DNA of 64,000 bases from DTU019 sp050949825 (GCA_050949825.1 JBMNGL010000003.1:248001-312000), one strand, 5' to 3'. Counted from the first letter of the stretch, positions 34,558 through 43,298 are shown. A program made the numbers and translations. Notes: generated from the letters alone by a model not told the origin.

Positions 34558-35119
34558 CGAAGCGGAAGTGGAAGTGTATGCTTATGGTTTGGAATCATTC
34601 TTTAATAATTTCTTTGCCGTATTACTGCTCTTTCTTATAGCTTGGGGTTTACAAATCATCGTACCCACCTTGCTTGTGCTTACAGCCTTTGGACTGGTCC
34701 GCGTACCCGGGGGCGGCGCTCATTTAGAGACCTATCCCCGTTGTCTTATATCCAGCCTATTGGCTATGCTTATCCTGGCCATACTGAGCACAATGTTTCA
34801 GTCCGTAGAGACATGGACATTGCTTTTGGGTGTAGTTATCCTAGCAGGTGGTTTTGTTGTGGTATGTGCATGGGTGCCTGCTGGAACAGAAAAGAAAATG
34901 ATTACCGATCCAGCACAGGTTAAACAGCAAAAGTATATTACCTCCGCCACCCTCCTTACTGCCATACTAACAGCAAGCTGGTGCATATATCGAGGTTTCC
35001 CGTCTCAAGCGGCAGCTATTATTATGGGTAGCATGTGGGGTTTATTTATTATTACCCCATTAGGATACCAGGTTTTTCATATCCTTGATCAGGGATTAGA
35101 TTATTTATTGAGGAGGTGA
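34499..35119 (+). CDS. agrB: AgrB-like autoinducer-processing protease
   Basis: The 206-residue membrane protein has five to six spans and the AgrB catalytic signature RVPGGGAHLETYPRCLI, where the histidine and cysteine form the protease dyad that cleaves AgrD and cyclises the peptide. ATG 34499 has GAGGAGG eight bases upstream, which places its first 59 bp within the kinase gene in another frame. It ends eight bases or fewer before the AgrD site and shares its AGGAGG with it. Confidence 0.92.
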   Translation: MIKTLSMRIASNLGFQLRSSEAEVEVYAYGLESFFNNFFAVLLLFLIAWGLQIIVPTLLVLTAFGLVRVPGGGAHLETYPRCLISSLLAMLILAILSTMFQSVETWTLLLGVVILAGGFVVVCAWVPAGTEKKMITDPAQVKQQKYITSATLLTAILTASWCIYRGFPSQAAAIIMGSMWGLFIITPLGYQVFHILDQGLDYLLRR

Positions 35120-35124
35120 AGAAG

Positions 35125-35259
35125 GTGAAAAAGAAACTGATGGCTAAAGCCTATACCAGTCTGGCATCTTTTGCGTTGCTCATCGCTGTTTTCAGCGCCA
35201 TTAAACCCATGTGCTGGTTATTATCTTATGAAGCTGACATTCCACAGAGTTTAAAATAA
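35125..35259 (+). CDS. agrD: AgrD-like cyclic-lactone autoinducer precursor
   Basis: This 44-residue peptide gene starts at GTG 35125, eight bases after GGAGG. The product has an amphipathic basic leader (MKKKLMAKAYTSLASFALLI), a predicted core around CWLLSYEADIP with the ring-forming cysteine, and a charged C-terminal tail (PQSLK). This is the layout of Firmicutes AgrD peptides. The position directly between agrB and the LytTR regulator agrees. The mature ring is likely a thiolactone on the cysteine; exact ends need mass spectrometry. Confidence 0.88.
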   Translation: MKKKLMAKAYTSLASFALLIAVFSAIKPMCWLLSYEADIPQSLK

Positions 35260-35273
35260 TAGGAAAAGTGATT

Positions 35274-36002
35274 ATGTTTAAAGTATTGGTTTTAGAAGAT
35301 GAGAGTTATACCCTGCGCTTTCTCGAGAAGCTAATATCGGAGCACCCCAAGGTTGAACTGGTGTTGGGAACTTCAAGCAGTCAGGACGCAGTTCGTTTAG
35401 CCGGCGAAATGGCCCCAGACCTGGCCTTTCTTGATATTGAACTGGCTCCTGAAGATCACTTGAACGGTATCGATGTCGCCCGGGCCATCAATACCGTTAG
35501 TCCGCGCACTGAATTCATCTTTGTGACCGGTTATGCCAAATATGCGGTCGATTCATTTGCGGTGCACCCTTATGACTACCTGTTGAAACCCATCAAGCGC
35601 GATAAATTGATGCAGGCTATCTCTGGGTTGGATGCTGATCGCCAGGATATGAATCTGCAGAAGGGCCCCAACAACCGACTGGTTATAAAGTCCCAGGACA
35701 GTATTATTTTTATAAATATCGATGACATCTTTTTTATTGAAAAACAGGGCAAAAAGGCTTTTATCCATTCGGTCGGCGGGATAAATGAGAGCAACTGTAT
35801 TTTCAATGAACTGGAATCATTGCTGGGGTCGCAGTTCTTGCGGGTTCATAAATCATATGTGGTCAATATGGATAAGGTGAGTCAGATAAAAGATGCCGGC
35901 AATCAGTCCTATGCCATCCATTTTGAAGGTTATAACGGGGTCGCCATCATGAGTCGCAATCGCTTTCGTGTGCATATTGATCGGTTTACACCTTCATTTT
36001 AA
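35274..36002 (+). CDS. agrA: AgrA-like LytTR response regulator
   Basis: The 242-residue regulator has a receiver domain (VLVLEDESYTLRFLEKLI, phospho-Asp in PDLAFLDIEL, FVTGYAKYAVDSF, LLKPIKRDKLM) and a LytTR DNA-binding domain (NRLVIKSQDSIIFINIDDIF, FLRVHKSYVVNMDKV, YNGVAIMSRNRFRVH). It is the output of the agr locus and the likely binder of the repeats at 33.0 kb. ATG 35274 has AGGA upstream; a GTG two codons earlier sits too close to it. Confidence 0.92.
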   Translation: MFKVLVLEDESYTLRFLEKLISEHPKVELVLGTSSSQDAVRLAGEMAPDLAFLDIELAPEDHLNGIDVARAINTVSPRTEFIFVTGYAKYAVDSFAVHPYDYLLKPIKRDKLMQAISGLDADRQDMNLQKGPNNRLVIKSQDSIIFINIDDIFFIEKQGKKAFIHSVGGINESNCIFNELESLLGSQFLRVHKSYVVNMDKVSQIKDAGNQSYAIHFEGYNGVAIMSRNRFRVHIDRFTPSF

Positions 36003-36016
36003 ATATCAACATACAC

Positions 36017-36604
36017 TTAAAAGGCTATTAATCGTTGGGCCTCGGCTATTTTTTCAGTAATAGCAAACATAGTGCAGTCTGAACCGACGCGGAGCTTGTC
36101 CAACAGATTATAATAGCTCAAGCAGGTGTGGCTGGAGACAATCCCGATGCCACGCTCTTCCATATGCTGCAAATGGGCCAATACTTCTGAACCCTCTGTA
36201 GTCAAAAATACCCCACTGTTAATAAAAATCACCGTTTTCAGGAAACCTTCCAATTGCATCAATGAATAAATAAAACTGCTCATCAACTGACTGCCTAAAT
36301 GGTCTTCACCTCGCCCCAGGGAGGTGCTGCTGATAATCAAAACGGTTTGTCCATTTTCAGCCGACGCCAACTGCAATTCGTCAGCCATTTCACCCTTCTG
36401 AATATTTATATGATATTGGCCATATTGTTCTTTTACAGTAGTACTGCAGGGCAGGTTTTTGATACCCCGGGTAATTTCCTGTATGGCTGCCATACTATCT
36501 ACAATTGCCAGTACTTCTGAACAATGCTGATCCAACAAAGCCTCCCTGGTAAGAAGCCATGGACCAGGAGATGATATTCCGCGGGCATCTACCGTTTTTC
36601 TCAC
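36017..36604 (-). CDS. YedF paralog lacking the TusA cysteine
   Basis: The 195-residue protein is colinear with the YedF at 18.2-18.7 kb: a TusA-like domain (DARGISSPGPWLLTRE), then a DsrE-like domain (GRGEDHLGSQLMSSFIYSL, VFLTTEGSEVLAHLQHM, SHTCLSYYN). In the first domain the catalytic CPEP is replaced by SPGP, so the usual sulfur transfer at that site is lost, while the second-domain cysteine persists. It may be a regulatory or specialised paralog. GTG 36604 is favoured since GGAG lies eight bases upstream. Confidence 0.85.
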   Translation of the reverse strand: MRKTVDARGISSPGPWLLTREALLDQHCSEVLAIVDSMAAIQEITRGIKNLPCSTTVKEQYGQYHINIQKGEMADELQLASAENGQTVLIISSTSLGRGEDHLGSQLMSSFIYSLMQLEGFLKTVIFINSGVFLTTEGSEVLAHLQHMEERGIGIVSSHTCLSYYNLLDKLRVGSDCTMFAITEKIAEAQRLIAF

Positions 36605-36685
36605 AGCCTTCACTCCTTCGGCGCTTTTTCATTATTGTAGCATACCACTGTTGGCGCTCAACCACAGCTTGTCATCGTTTCAAGA

Positions 36686-37651
36686 TTATTTTATTAATCC
36701 CATCAGCCGGTAAGTGGCTTCATCCATTTCTCCGCTTGGCTTTAAACCGTGCCAGGCTTGATAATATTTAACAGCCAGAACAGTAGCATTGCCATAACGC
36801 CCATCAGCATTATCAAATTCAACCCCCAACTGTTTGATGCGAGCCTGCACATAAACCACTGCTTGCCCCGTGGAGCCTTTTTTCATTTTGATGGGCTTCA
36901 TCTCCTGGGGAACCATGCTGCCGTCTTTAACGATTTTAACCCGGCAGCCATTGGGGACCAGCGGATACAGCTTTTCGACATCACGATTGAACATGCGGAT
37001 GCAGCCATGAGAGGCATAAGTACCAATTGATCCAGGTTTATTGGTGCCGTGTATGCCAAAAATACCCCAGGGAACATTAAGCCCCATCCACCGCGTGCCA
37101 AAGCCATCACCCCAATTGAGTGATTTCTGCACTACCCGCCACTCTCCCAGGGGTGTGGGAGTAGACGATTTGCCCACCGCCACAGGGTATTTACAGATCA
37201 CTTCTTTATCATTATAAAGCACCAGAGTGCGGTTTTTTACATCAATGACAATGAGCATCCTATCCCTTGCGGCCGGGGCAGTAGTTATGCAGGAGGCATC
37301 AGGCTCTTGCGGCATTAATTGCAGCCAGTCATCCTTATTTACTATGCCATCATCTACCATACCATGTGCCAGTTGAAATAGTTTGACCGTGTAGGCGGTA
37401 ATGGCATCATAAACCCCGCTTGGCTCAATGTCATAACCAATCTCCTTTAAGCGCGCCTGAATCATCCACACCGCCTGGCCTTGAAGATTTGGTTCGGTTA
37501 AATACAGAGCAGGAAAGTCAGTTCGATCCACAATAACAGTGCCGGGCGGCGGAGTTGTTGCAACATTTGCAGCAGGCGTTGGAGACGCTGTTTGACCGAT
37601 GGCCAAAGCCATTACAAACAGCAGCATGACGTTCATCATCCTATTACGCAA
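36686..37651 (-). CDS. L,D-transpeptidase (YkuD) with peptidoglycan-binding modules
   Basis: The 321-residue exported enzyme starts at TTG 37651 (GGAGG upstream) with a signal peptide (MMNVMLLFVMALAIGQTASP). A peptidoglycan-binding domain (about 45-105, GQAVWMIQARLKEIGYD) precedes the YkuD domain with FGIHGTNKPGS and the catalytic SHGCIRMFNRD, and a second binding module ends the protein (GQAVVYVQARIKQLGVEFD). It makes or edits 3-3 cross-links or attaches proteins to the wall. The internal repeat of binding modules on both sides is typical of Clostridia enzymes. Confidence 0.9.
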   Translation of the reverse strand: MRNRMMNVMLLFVMALAIGQTASPTPAANVATTPPPGTVIVDRTDFPALYLTEPNLQGQAVWMIQARLKEIGYDIEPSGVYDAITAYTVKLFQLAHGMVDDGIVNKDDWLQLMPQEPDASCITTAPAARDRMLIVIDVKNRTLVLYNDKEVICKYPVAVGKSSTPTPLGEWRVVQKSLNWGDGFGTRWMGLNVPWGIFGIHGTNKPGSIGTYASHGCIRMFNRDVEKLYPLVPNGCRVKIVKDGSMVPQEMKPIKMKKGSTGQAVVYVQARIKQLGVEFDNADGRYGNATVLAVKYYQAWHGLKPSGEMDEATYRLMGLIK

Positions 37652-37685
37652 GGCAGATACCTCCAATCATGTTTTAGGATTTGCT

Positions 37686-37714
37686 ACAAAAAAACCAGGG
37701 TAATATCCCTGGTT
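37686..37714 (-). terminator. Terminator after the nitroreductase gene
   Basis: On the minus strand AACCAGGG (37714-37707) pairs with CCCTGGTT (37700-37693), and a T run follows (37692-37687). Confidence 0.8.
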
Positions 37715-37786
37715 AGACTGCTCCCTGTATCAATATGTGCTCTATGATACTCCAAATATGCCTGGAAAATACAAGTTAATGCCCGG

Positions 37787-38338
37787 CTACAGATAACTTT
37801 GTCCATATTTTTCAGCATGAACAAATTCGTGCAATTCCTTGCGCGAAGAAGGTCTGGCCTCCTGGGCGGCATATCCGAGCGGAATAATTACGACAGACTC
37901 AATCCCTTCCGGTAAGCCCAATAAGCGATCTACCTCCTGATGCTCAAAACGACCGATATAAACGGTCCCCAATCCTCTATTGTGCGCCGCCAGGCAAAAA
38001 TTCTGACAGGCCAGGGCGCAATCAAACATAGACCAATCTCCCTTAACGGTTGAATAAACACCGTTTTTAGCCCCAGACACCCCGCGGCGCGAGCAGAATA
38101 CCATTGCCATCGGGGCCTCGATAACTCCCTTAGAGGCGGGATTATTGCCTACAAACTTGGCCAACTGCTGGCGGCTTACGGGATCTTTGACCACCACCAC
38201 TTCCCAGGTCTGAGTATTGGCCCAGGAAGGTGCCCAGCGCACCGCTTCCAGAAGTTCCAGCACCAGCTCTTCGGGCACCTTCCGGGCTGTAAAGCGCCTA
38301 ATGCTCCTGCGTGTTAAAATACATTCCATGGTATCCAT
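37787..38338 (-). CDS. Nitroreductase-family flavoprotein
   Basis: The 183-residue FMN-type oxidoreductase has ILTRRSIRRFTARKVPEE at the start, VRWAPSWANTQTWEVVVVKD, the central CALACQNFCLAAHNRGLGT and VVIIPLGYAAQEARPSSRKEL. This is the usual order for NADH-dependent nitroreductases that bind FMN in dimers. ATG 38338 has GGAGG eight bases upstream. Physiological substrate unknown. It is the first gene after the long repeat array at 38.46-39.09 kb and points away from it. Confidence 0.88.
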   Translation of the reverse strand: MDTMECILTRRSIRRFTARKVPEELVLELLEAVRWAPSWANTQTWEVVVVKDPVSRQQLAKFVGNNPASKGVIEAPMAMVFCSRRGVSGAKNGVYSTVKGDWSMFDCALACQNFCLAAHNRGLGTVYIGRFEHQEVDRLLGLPEGIESVVIIPLGYAAQEARPSSRKELHEFVHAEKYGQSYL

Positions 38339-38463
38339 CTTGTCAACCTCCATTCTCCTCACTTGCCCCCATGCCCGCACTCAGCGTGGATGATCAACTA
38401 TGAACCCCTTGCAGGAACCAGGATGAATATCGGGCCATGTGGATCAGTAGGATGCTCCTGTCA

Positions 38464-39085
38464 TTGCTATGAAATTCCCTGTTTTTGTCATGCCTTAAGG
38501 GCAGCGCCCGAAGGATCTTGCGGGAAGCAAATAACCTCCGGGGGAAGATCCTTCGCTCCGCTCAGGATGACACCAGAGGGCAACGCCCGAAGGATTGTAT
38601 ATCAGGAGCAACGTTTTCATTTATCGTGGGTAACACATGGGAATTCTGGGCGCAGCCTTTTGTCATTCTGAGCGCAGCCTTCTGTCATTCTGAGCGCAGC
38701 CTTCTGTCATTCTGAGCGCAGCCTTCTGTCATTCTGGGCGCAGCCTTCTGTCATTCTGAGCGCAGCCTTCTGTCATTCTGAGCGCAGCCTTCTGTCATTC
38801 TGGGCGCAGCCTTCTGTCATTCTGAGCGCAGCCTTCTGTCATTCTGGGCGCAGCCTTCTGTCATTCTGAGCGCAGCCTTCTGTCATTCTGAGCGCAGCCT
38901 TCTGTCATTCTGGGCGCAGCCTTCTGTCATTCTGAGCGCAGCCTTCTGTCATTCTGAACGCAACCTTCTGTCATTCTGAGCGCAGCCTTCTGTCATTCTG
39001 AGCGCAGCGAAGAATCTTGCGGGAAGCAAATAACCTCCGGGGGAAGATCCTTCGCTTCGCTCAGGATGACAACAGTAGGCTGCCG
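38464..39085. repeat. REP-like palindromic repeat with 22-bp tandem array (locus 1)
   Basis: Two near-identical cores of about 60 bp (38510-38571 and 39007-39070; GGGAAGCAAATAACCTCCGG in the centre, GAAGATCCTTCGCT at the end) flank a head-to-tail array. The unit is 22 bp, built on TCATTCTGAGCGCAGC plus CTTCTG, in about 17 copies from 38641 to 39008, with a few variants (GGGCG, GAACG). The left edge carries TTGCTATGAAATTCCCTG and a TTAAGGG box that recur, inverted, at locus 2 (62.25 kb). No ORF is supported. Confidence 0.85.
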
Positions 39086-39113
39086 CCATTCTGGGCCTCT
39101 GCTTAAATTCACC

Positions 39114-41201
39114 TTACTCATTAATTCTCCTTATGCAGCCGTATCCCCTTTTGTAATTGGGCTGATAGGACACCAGGCGTTCATATAATTGCACCGCTTC
39201 AATAACCGGTTCTTGACAGGAAAACCCTGAGCAGATATAGGCGGTGGCCTGTTCATCAACCTTCTTCATCTCCTCACTAAAAGAGATCAAATCATGTAGA
39301 TTATTTTCAGAATCTTGCTTTAATACCAGGATGGTGTCAGGCGAAAATAGCTGATTCATAACCGCAATCATATCGCGGGCGCCCTGCTCTTCGGCCTCAC
39401 CCACGATCACCACCTCCTGGCTTAAGAACTGGGTTGGCATAGCGGCCAGCAAGAAGTAGGTATGGGCCCAGGGATGCTGGCTTACCGGAGCAGAAAACAC
39501 CTGCATCATCTTTTCGGCCTGTTGGCTGATTTGCCTGTCAGCGGTCAATCGGGAAATCCATATCAGGTTGCGGGCGGCCAGCGAATTGGGAGAAGGAATA
39601 GCTCCGTCATAGACTTCTTTGGGATTGATCAATAATTCCTCACTGTCCTTGCCATAGTAATACAACCCACCCTCCAATTCATCCCAGAACAGGTCCATCA
39701 TCTCGCGGTTGACCTGTAAGGCTTTTTGTAGATGCCAACTATCCAAAGTGCTGCGATACATCTCCAAAAGTCCCCACCCATAAGCGGCATAGTCCGCTGC
39801 AAAGGCGGGATTTACCGCCTCTGCCTGGCGGTATCTGCGCAGATAGCGTCCCTTACGGCGCATATGGGTTTCGATAAAATCCAGAGCGGCCTGGGCCTTC
39901 TCCAGATAGAGCGGTTCATTTAATATCCGCCCTCCCAAAGCCAGGGCGGCAATCATCAGTCCATTCCAGGACAATAAAATCTTATCATCTTTGAAAGGTG
40001 CGGTCCGCTTGAGGCGGTGCTCATACAGCCTTTCGCGCAGGGGTTCCAGTTCTTGACGCTTCTCCTCGCTGAGATCCATCCCCACCAGATTGGGGATGCT
40101 CTGGCCTGTAAAGTTTCCGCCGGGAGTGATGTCATAATAACTGCAAAACTCCATGCCTTTTAACTCACCCAAAACCTCCAGTACTTCCGCTACTGTCCAG
40201 ACATAAAACTTGCCCTCCTCACCCTCCAAGTCAGCATCCTCAGCGGAGAAAAATCCACCGTTTGAAAAAGTCATGTCCCGCAGTACATAGGTAAAGACCT
40301 CCCTGGCTACGCGGGCGTAAAGCTGATTCCCGGTGGCCTGATAGGTTTCTGAAAGTGCCACTGCCAGCAGGGCATTATCGTAGAGCATCTTCTCAAAGTG
40401 GGGTATAAGCCAGGCCCGGTCAGTGGAGTAACGGGAAAAGCCAAAACCGATATGGTCATAGATACCTCCCCGATACATGGATTGCAGGGTCTGCTCCACC
40501 ATCTCCAAAGCCAGTGGTTCACGGGTATAATACCAATAGCGCAGTAAAAAATAGAGCTGATGGGGAGTGGGGAATTTGGGTGCATTGCCAAAGCCGCCGT
40601 AATTGGGATCATAGATATGGGAGAAATACTGAAAAGCCTTGTCAAAGACATCTCGCTTGATTTCGCCCGGAGTGGCGGACAGCTGTGTGGTTTGCTTCAG
40701 CCAGGCCTGCACCCCATCTCCGGCATTATGGCAGGCATTAGGATCGGTTTTCCATATCTTGGCCAACTGGGGCAGAAGATCCATTAACCCGGTAAGGCCG
40801 CTGCGATTGTGTTTGGGGATATAAGTGCCGGCAAAAAAAGGTTTCTTATCCGGGGTCATAACGATAGTTAAAGGCCACCCGCCGTGACCGGTCATACCCT
40901 GACAGACATTCATATATACGGTGTCAATATCAGGGCGCTCTTCACGGTCCACCTTGATGGCAATAAAATCCTGGTTAAGGAGTTGGGCTACCTCCTGGTC
41001 TTCAAATGATTCACGCTCCATAACATGGCACCAGTGACAGGTGGAATAGCCGATACTTAAGAAAATAGGTTTATCTTCCTTTTTGGCCGCGCTGAACGCT
41101 TCTTCGCTTCAGGGGTACCAATCCACCGGGTTATGCGCATGCTGTAACAGGTAGGGGCTTTTTTCGTTTATCAGCCGGTTGGTAAATCTAGGTTCGGACA
41201 T
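39114..41201 (-). pseudogene. YyaL/DUF255 thioredoxin-domain protein, one in-frame TGA
   Basis: Read from ATG 41201 (MSEPRFTNRLINEKSPYL) the frame gives about 695 residues, the normal length of the DUF255/YyaL family. It has the thioredoxin-like head STCHWCHVMERESF, then a six-hairpin glycosidase-like region ending in GYGCIRRIN. Codon 31, at 41111-41109, is TGA within NPVDWYP-SEEAF, where relatives have tryptophan (PWxEEAF). A single TGG to TGA change explains it. The part after the stop restarts at an ATG near 41021. There is no SECIS-like need, since Trp is expected. It may be a fresh nonsense mutation or a sequencing error. Confidence 0.8.
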
Positions 41202-41276
41202 TACTTACACCCCATTTTATATTGATATAGCTAGTTTAGGCGTTTTAATGGGGATTATGCATATGGCATGGCTTTG

Positions 41277-41297
41277 TATTCTATAGACTACGGGGCA
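41277..41297 (+). repeat. 21-bp direct repeat, left copy
   Basis: TATTCTATAGACTACGGGGC and the next A recur exactly at 42278-42298, 1,001 bp further on. The interval holds the Phd/Doc pair and a phage-like short ORF. The pair could mark an insertion or be a shared intergenic box of the toxin loci. Confidence 0.7.
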
Positions 41298-41425
41298 TTC
41301 CTGTCTAAAGGAAAAAGTACAGCATTACGGCAAATATTAATACAGTATCTGTCTCACCACCTTCAGGGCATAAAAAAATCACCCGTTATGAGTGCTTTTA
41401 GCCGTAATCTATTACCGAAGTGTTC

Positions 41426-41800
41426 TTAGCTGTGATCTATTATCCAGCCCAACAAATCTCTATTATTTACTGACCCATCTGCTAAGCCCAAGCCAAGTTT
41501 AATTAACTCACCATCCGTAAATTTAATCTCAATGCCATTAATCTCAAGGAATACGAGCATGGCTAATGTTCCAATTCGCTTATTCCCGTCTATAAAGGGA
41601 TGATTGTTTACGAGGAAAAAGCCTAACTTGGCTGCATTAGCTTGAATAGTCTTGTATACATCTTCCCCATCAAATGTCTGGAAGGGAGCATTTAAAGCAG
41701 AATCTAATAAACCTTCATTCCTGATGCCCTCACCCCCTCCTGTTTCTTGAATAAGCAGGTTATGCATCTTTATAACTTGGGCCTTGGTAAGTCTTTTCAT
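41426..41800 (-). CDS. Doc/Fic-type toxin
   Basis: The 124-residue product has the Fic-fold motif VNNHPFIDGNKRIG (Doc type HxFxxxNKR), TKAQVIKMHNLLIQETGG and GLLDSALNAPFQTF. Doc proteins phosphorylate EF-Tu and halt translation; whether this one does so is untested. The start overlaps the antitoxin stop by 4 bp, and the antitoxin precedes it, as in Phd-Doc modules. Confidence 0.88.
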   Translation of the reverse strand: MKRLTKAQVIKMHNLLIQETGGGEGIRNEGLLDSALNAPFQTFDGEDVYKTIQANAAKLGFFLVNNHPFIDGNKRIGTLAMLVFLEINGIEIKFTDGELIKLGLGLADGSVNNRDLLGWIIDHS

Positions 41801-42039
41801 TTCGACAAGGCCTGGAATGCTTTCATGTGCTTAGATAATAGCCTTTTAGCTACTTTATCTATTTCTTCATCGCCAACAGCCTCAAATTTCTCGATTTGGC
41901 TATATTCTATTAACACATAACGGGGTACATTGTTTTTCAAAATTACTGCAACTCCGTTTTCATCTACCAATCTTGCTACCTTTGAAAAATTTTGATTGGC
42001 CTCTGAAATAGATACTAAATTATTAATATCAATTTTCAT
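41797..42039 (-). CDS. Phd/YefM-type antitoxin
   Basis: The 80-residue protein begins with the DNA-binding fold MKIDINNLVSISEANQNFSKVARLVDENG, a clear Phd/YefM family signature, and ends in an acidic, flexible helix (EEIDKVAKRLLSKHMKAFQALSK) for toxin binding. ATG 42039 has GGAGGGA upstream. Likely autorepressor of the pair. Confidence 0.88.
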   Translation of the reverse strand: MKIDINNLVSISEANQNFSKVARLVDENGVAVILKNNVPRYVLIEYSQIEKFEAVGDEEIDKVAKRLLSKHMKAFQALSK

Positions 42040-42126
42040 AAAAATCCCTCCTTTCTACTTATATTATACCCGCATTTAGGATGAATTCAACCTAACTAAT
42101 TATTAGCAGAAAGGATGTCCCGCAAG

Positions 42127-42267
42127 CTATAAAACGCTGTCGATATACACTTTTCGGTTAAGTAGTTTCAAAAAATTGATAATATCCATGGTGTCGATAT
42201 CGTTTAAAGTCCAGCCCTGTTCCAATAGAGCCAGATATAACTGATAGGTAAAGTCCTGGGACTCCAT
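42127..42267 (-). CDS. 46-residue ORF, phage-like or domain remnant
   Basis: ATG 42267 to TAG 42127 encodes MESQDFTYQLYLALLEQGWT and a helical tail (DIDTMDIINFLKLLNRKVYI). GGGGAA lies nine bases upstream, partly inside the right copy of the 21-bp repeat. It looks like a small phage-type helical protein, but I cannot name a family. It could also be debris from an insertion. Confidence 0.4.
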   Translation of the reverse strand: MESQDFTYQLYLALLEQGWTLNDIDTMDIINFLKLLNRKVYIDSVL

Positions 42268-42277
42268 AGCGTTCCCC

Positions 42278-42298
42278 TATTCTATAGACTACGGGGCA
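42278..42298 (+). repeat. 21-bp direct repeat, right copy
   Basis: Identical to 41277-41297, in the same orientation. It lies just before the stop of the VapC-like gene and close to the start of the 46-residue ORF. Confidence 0.7.
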
Positions 42299-42302
42299 AT
42301 CT

Positions 42303-42710
42303 TCATATTAATTTAAGGACATTCAGGGCCTTTACCTGCTTGGCCATCAAATCAAAATCATGATCATTGTGCAGGAGCAAAAGATTGTTTTCGATTGCGG
42401 TCAGTGCAATTAGAACATCTATTGTGCTGCGAGGTGTTATGCCCTTACAGCGCAGGTCAAAATATAGCCGCGCCGCTTTTTCATAGGTAGCGGTTTCTTC
42501 GGGTAAAAAATAGATGATTTGGGTGGAAAGATAATCGCGTAATTGTTCATATTCCTTTTCATTTTGTGCGCCTTGTAAAACTTCTTGAAAAGTATACGAG
42601 GAAAAACCGAAATCTATATTACGGGATAAAATTTCATCAAAGAGCTGAATTTTTTCATTGGTTTGGCCTTTAAGAAAATCGATAAGTACCGAAGTGTCAA
42701 CCAGTATCAT
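42303..42710 (-). CDS. PIN-domain toxin, VapC-like
   Basis: The 135-residue PIN-domain protein shows ILVDTSVLIDFLKGQT with the first acidic residues, FQEVLQGAQ, and GITPRSTIDVLIALTAIEN then LLLHNDHDFDLMAKQV with the remaining acids. VapC toxins cut tRNA or rRNA. The start overlaps the antitoxin end by 4 bp. Confidence 0.9.
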   Translation of the reverse strand: MILVDTSVLIDFLKGQTNEKIQLFDEILSRNIDFGFSSYTFQEVLQGAQNEKEYEQLRDYLSTQIIYFLPEETATYEKAARLYFDLRCKGITPRSTIDVLIALTAIENNLLLLHNDHDFDLMAKQVKALNVLKLI

Positions 42711-42910
42711 TTTCTTCCCTCCCGCATAGCCCGGTAGTCATAATTATCGGCAAACTGTATTTTGCCGCGTAATTCTTTCAAGTCTTTACGGGTACGGCGC
42801 TCCACGAACTCTATAATGGCTTTTTCCACAACTTCCTTCTTAGTTTTTAGACCGGATACCTCCATCGCCTTTTTCATCAGGGTATCGTCTATTACAATAT
42901 TGGTGCGCAT
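42707..42910 (-). CDS. VapB-type antitoxin
   Basis: The 67-residue protein opens MRTNIVIDDTLMKKAMEVSG, followed by LKTKKEVVEKAIIEFVERR, the VapB/DUF2191-like beta-alpha-alpha fold, and ends in a charged tail. ATG 42910 follows GGGAGGTG, so the upstream extension is discarded. It is the first gene of the pair. Confidence 0.88.
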   Translation of the reverse strand: MRTNIVIDDTLMKKAMEVSGLKTKKEVVEKAIIEFVERRTRKDLKELRGKIQFADNYDYRAMREGRK

Positions 42911-43058
42911 TAGTATACACCTCCCTATACACACAATAATATGCACTAATTGTTTAGTCAATTCAAATTTTCCTTAATAAATTACATAGTATACAGGGAT
43001 ATATAGCTTGCCGCATTAAAAACACTAACAGGGACTTAAAGCCTATTGCACAAATAAT

Positions 43059-43102
43059 AAAGCGGGAAGACTAGTTTTCTTACCAGGTTCCCCGCTTTTT
43101 TA
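43059..43102. terminator. Terminator hairpin
   Basis: AAAGCGGGAA (43059-43068) pairs with TTCCCCGCTTT around a 20-base loop and is followed by T residues. It isolates the potassium-uptake genes from upstream sequence. Between it and trkA I see only A/T-rich promoter-like DNA. Confidence 0.55.
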
Positions 43103-43298
43103 GCTATTCTCTGCATTACCTGTCGCTATCTATTGCGTTGCAAATATTTTTCCCTGGTTTACTCCCCATATTATTTAATTTCCAAATTGACTATATTATA
43201 TATATAATCAGATGAGATACACCAGAATTTTGAAAATACGAAAAGTGTATGGCTCAGGTGTATAGTAACGTGGTACTTAATAATATGGGTGGTAGATT

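Noticed and set aside
38641..39008. Possible CRISPR array
   Set aside because: Units of 22 bp follow head to tail without unique spacers and no cas genes are near. It is a tandem repeat.
41109..41111. Selenocysteine at the TGA of the yyaL-type gene
   Set aside because: Relatives have tryptophan there, and I see no SECIS-like hairpin just downstream.
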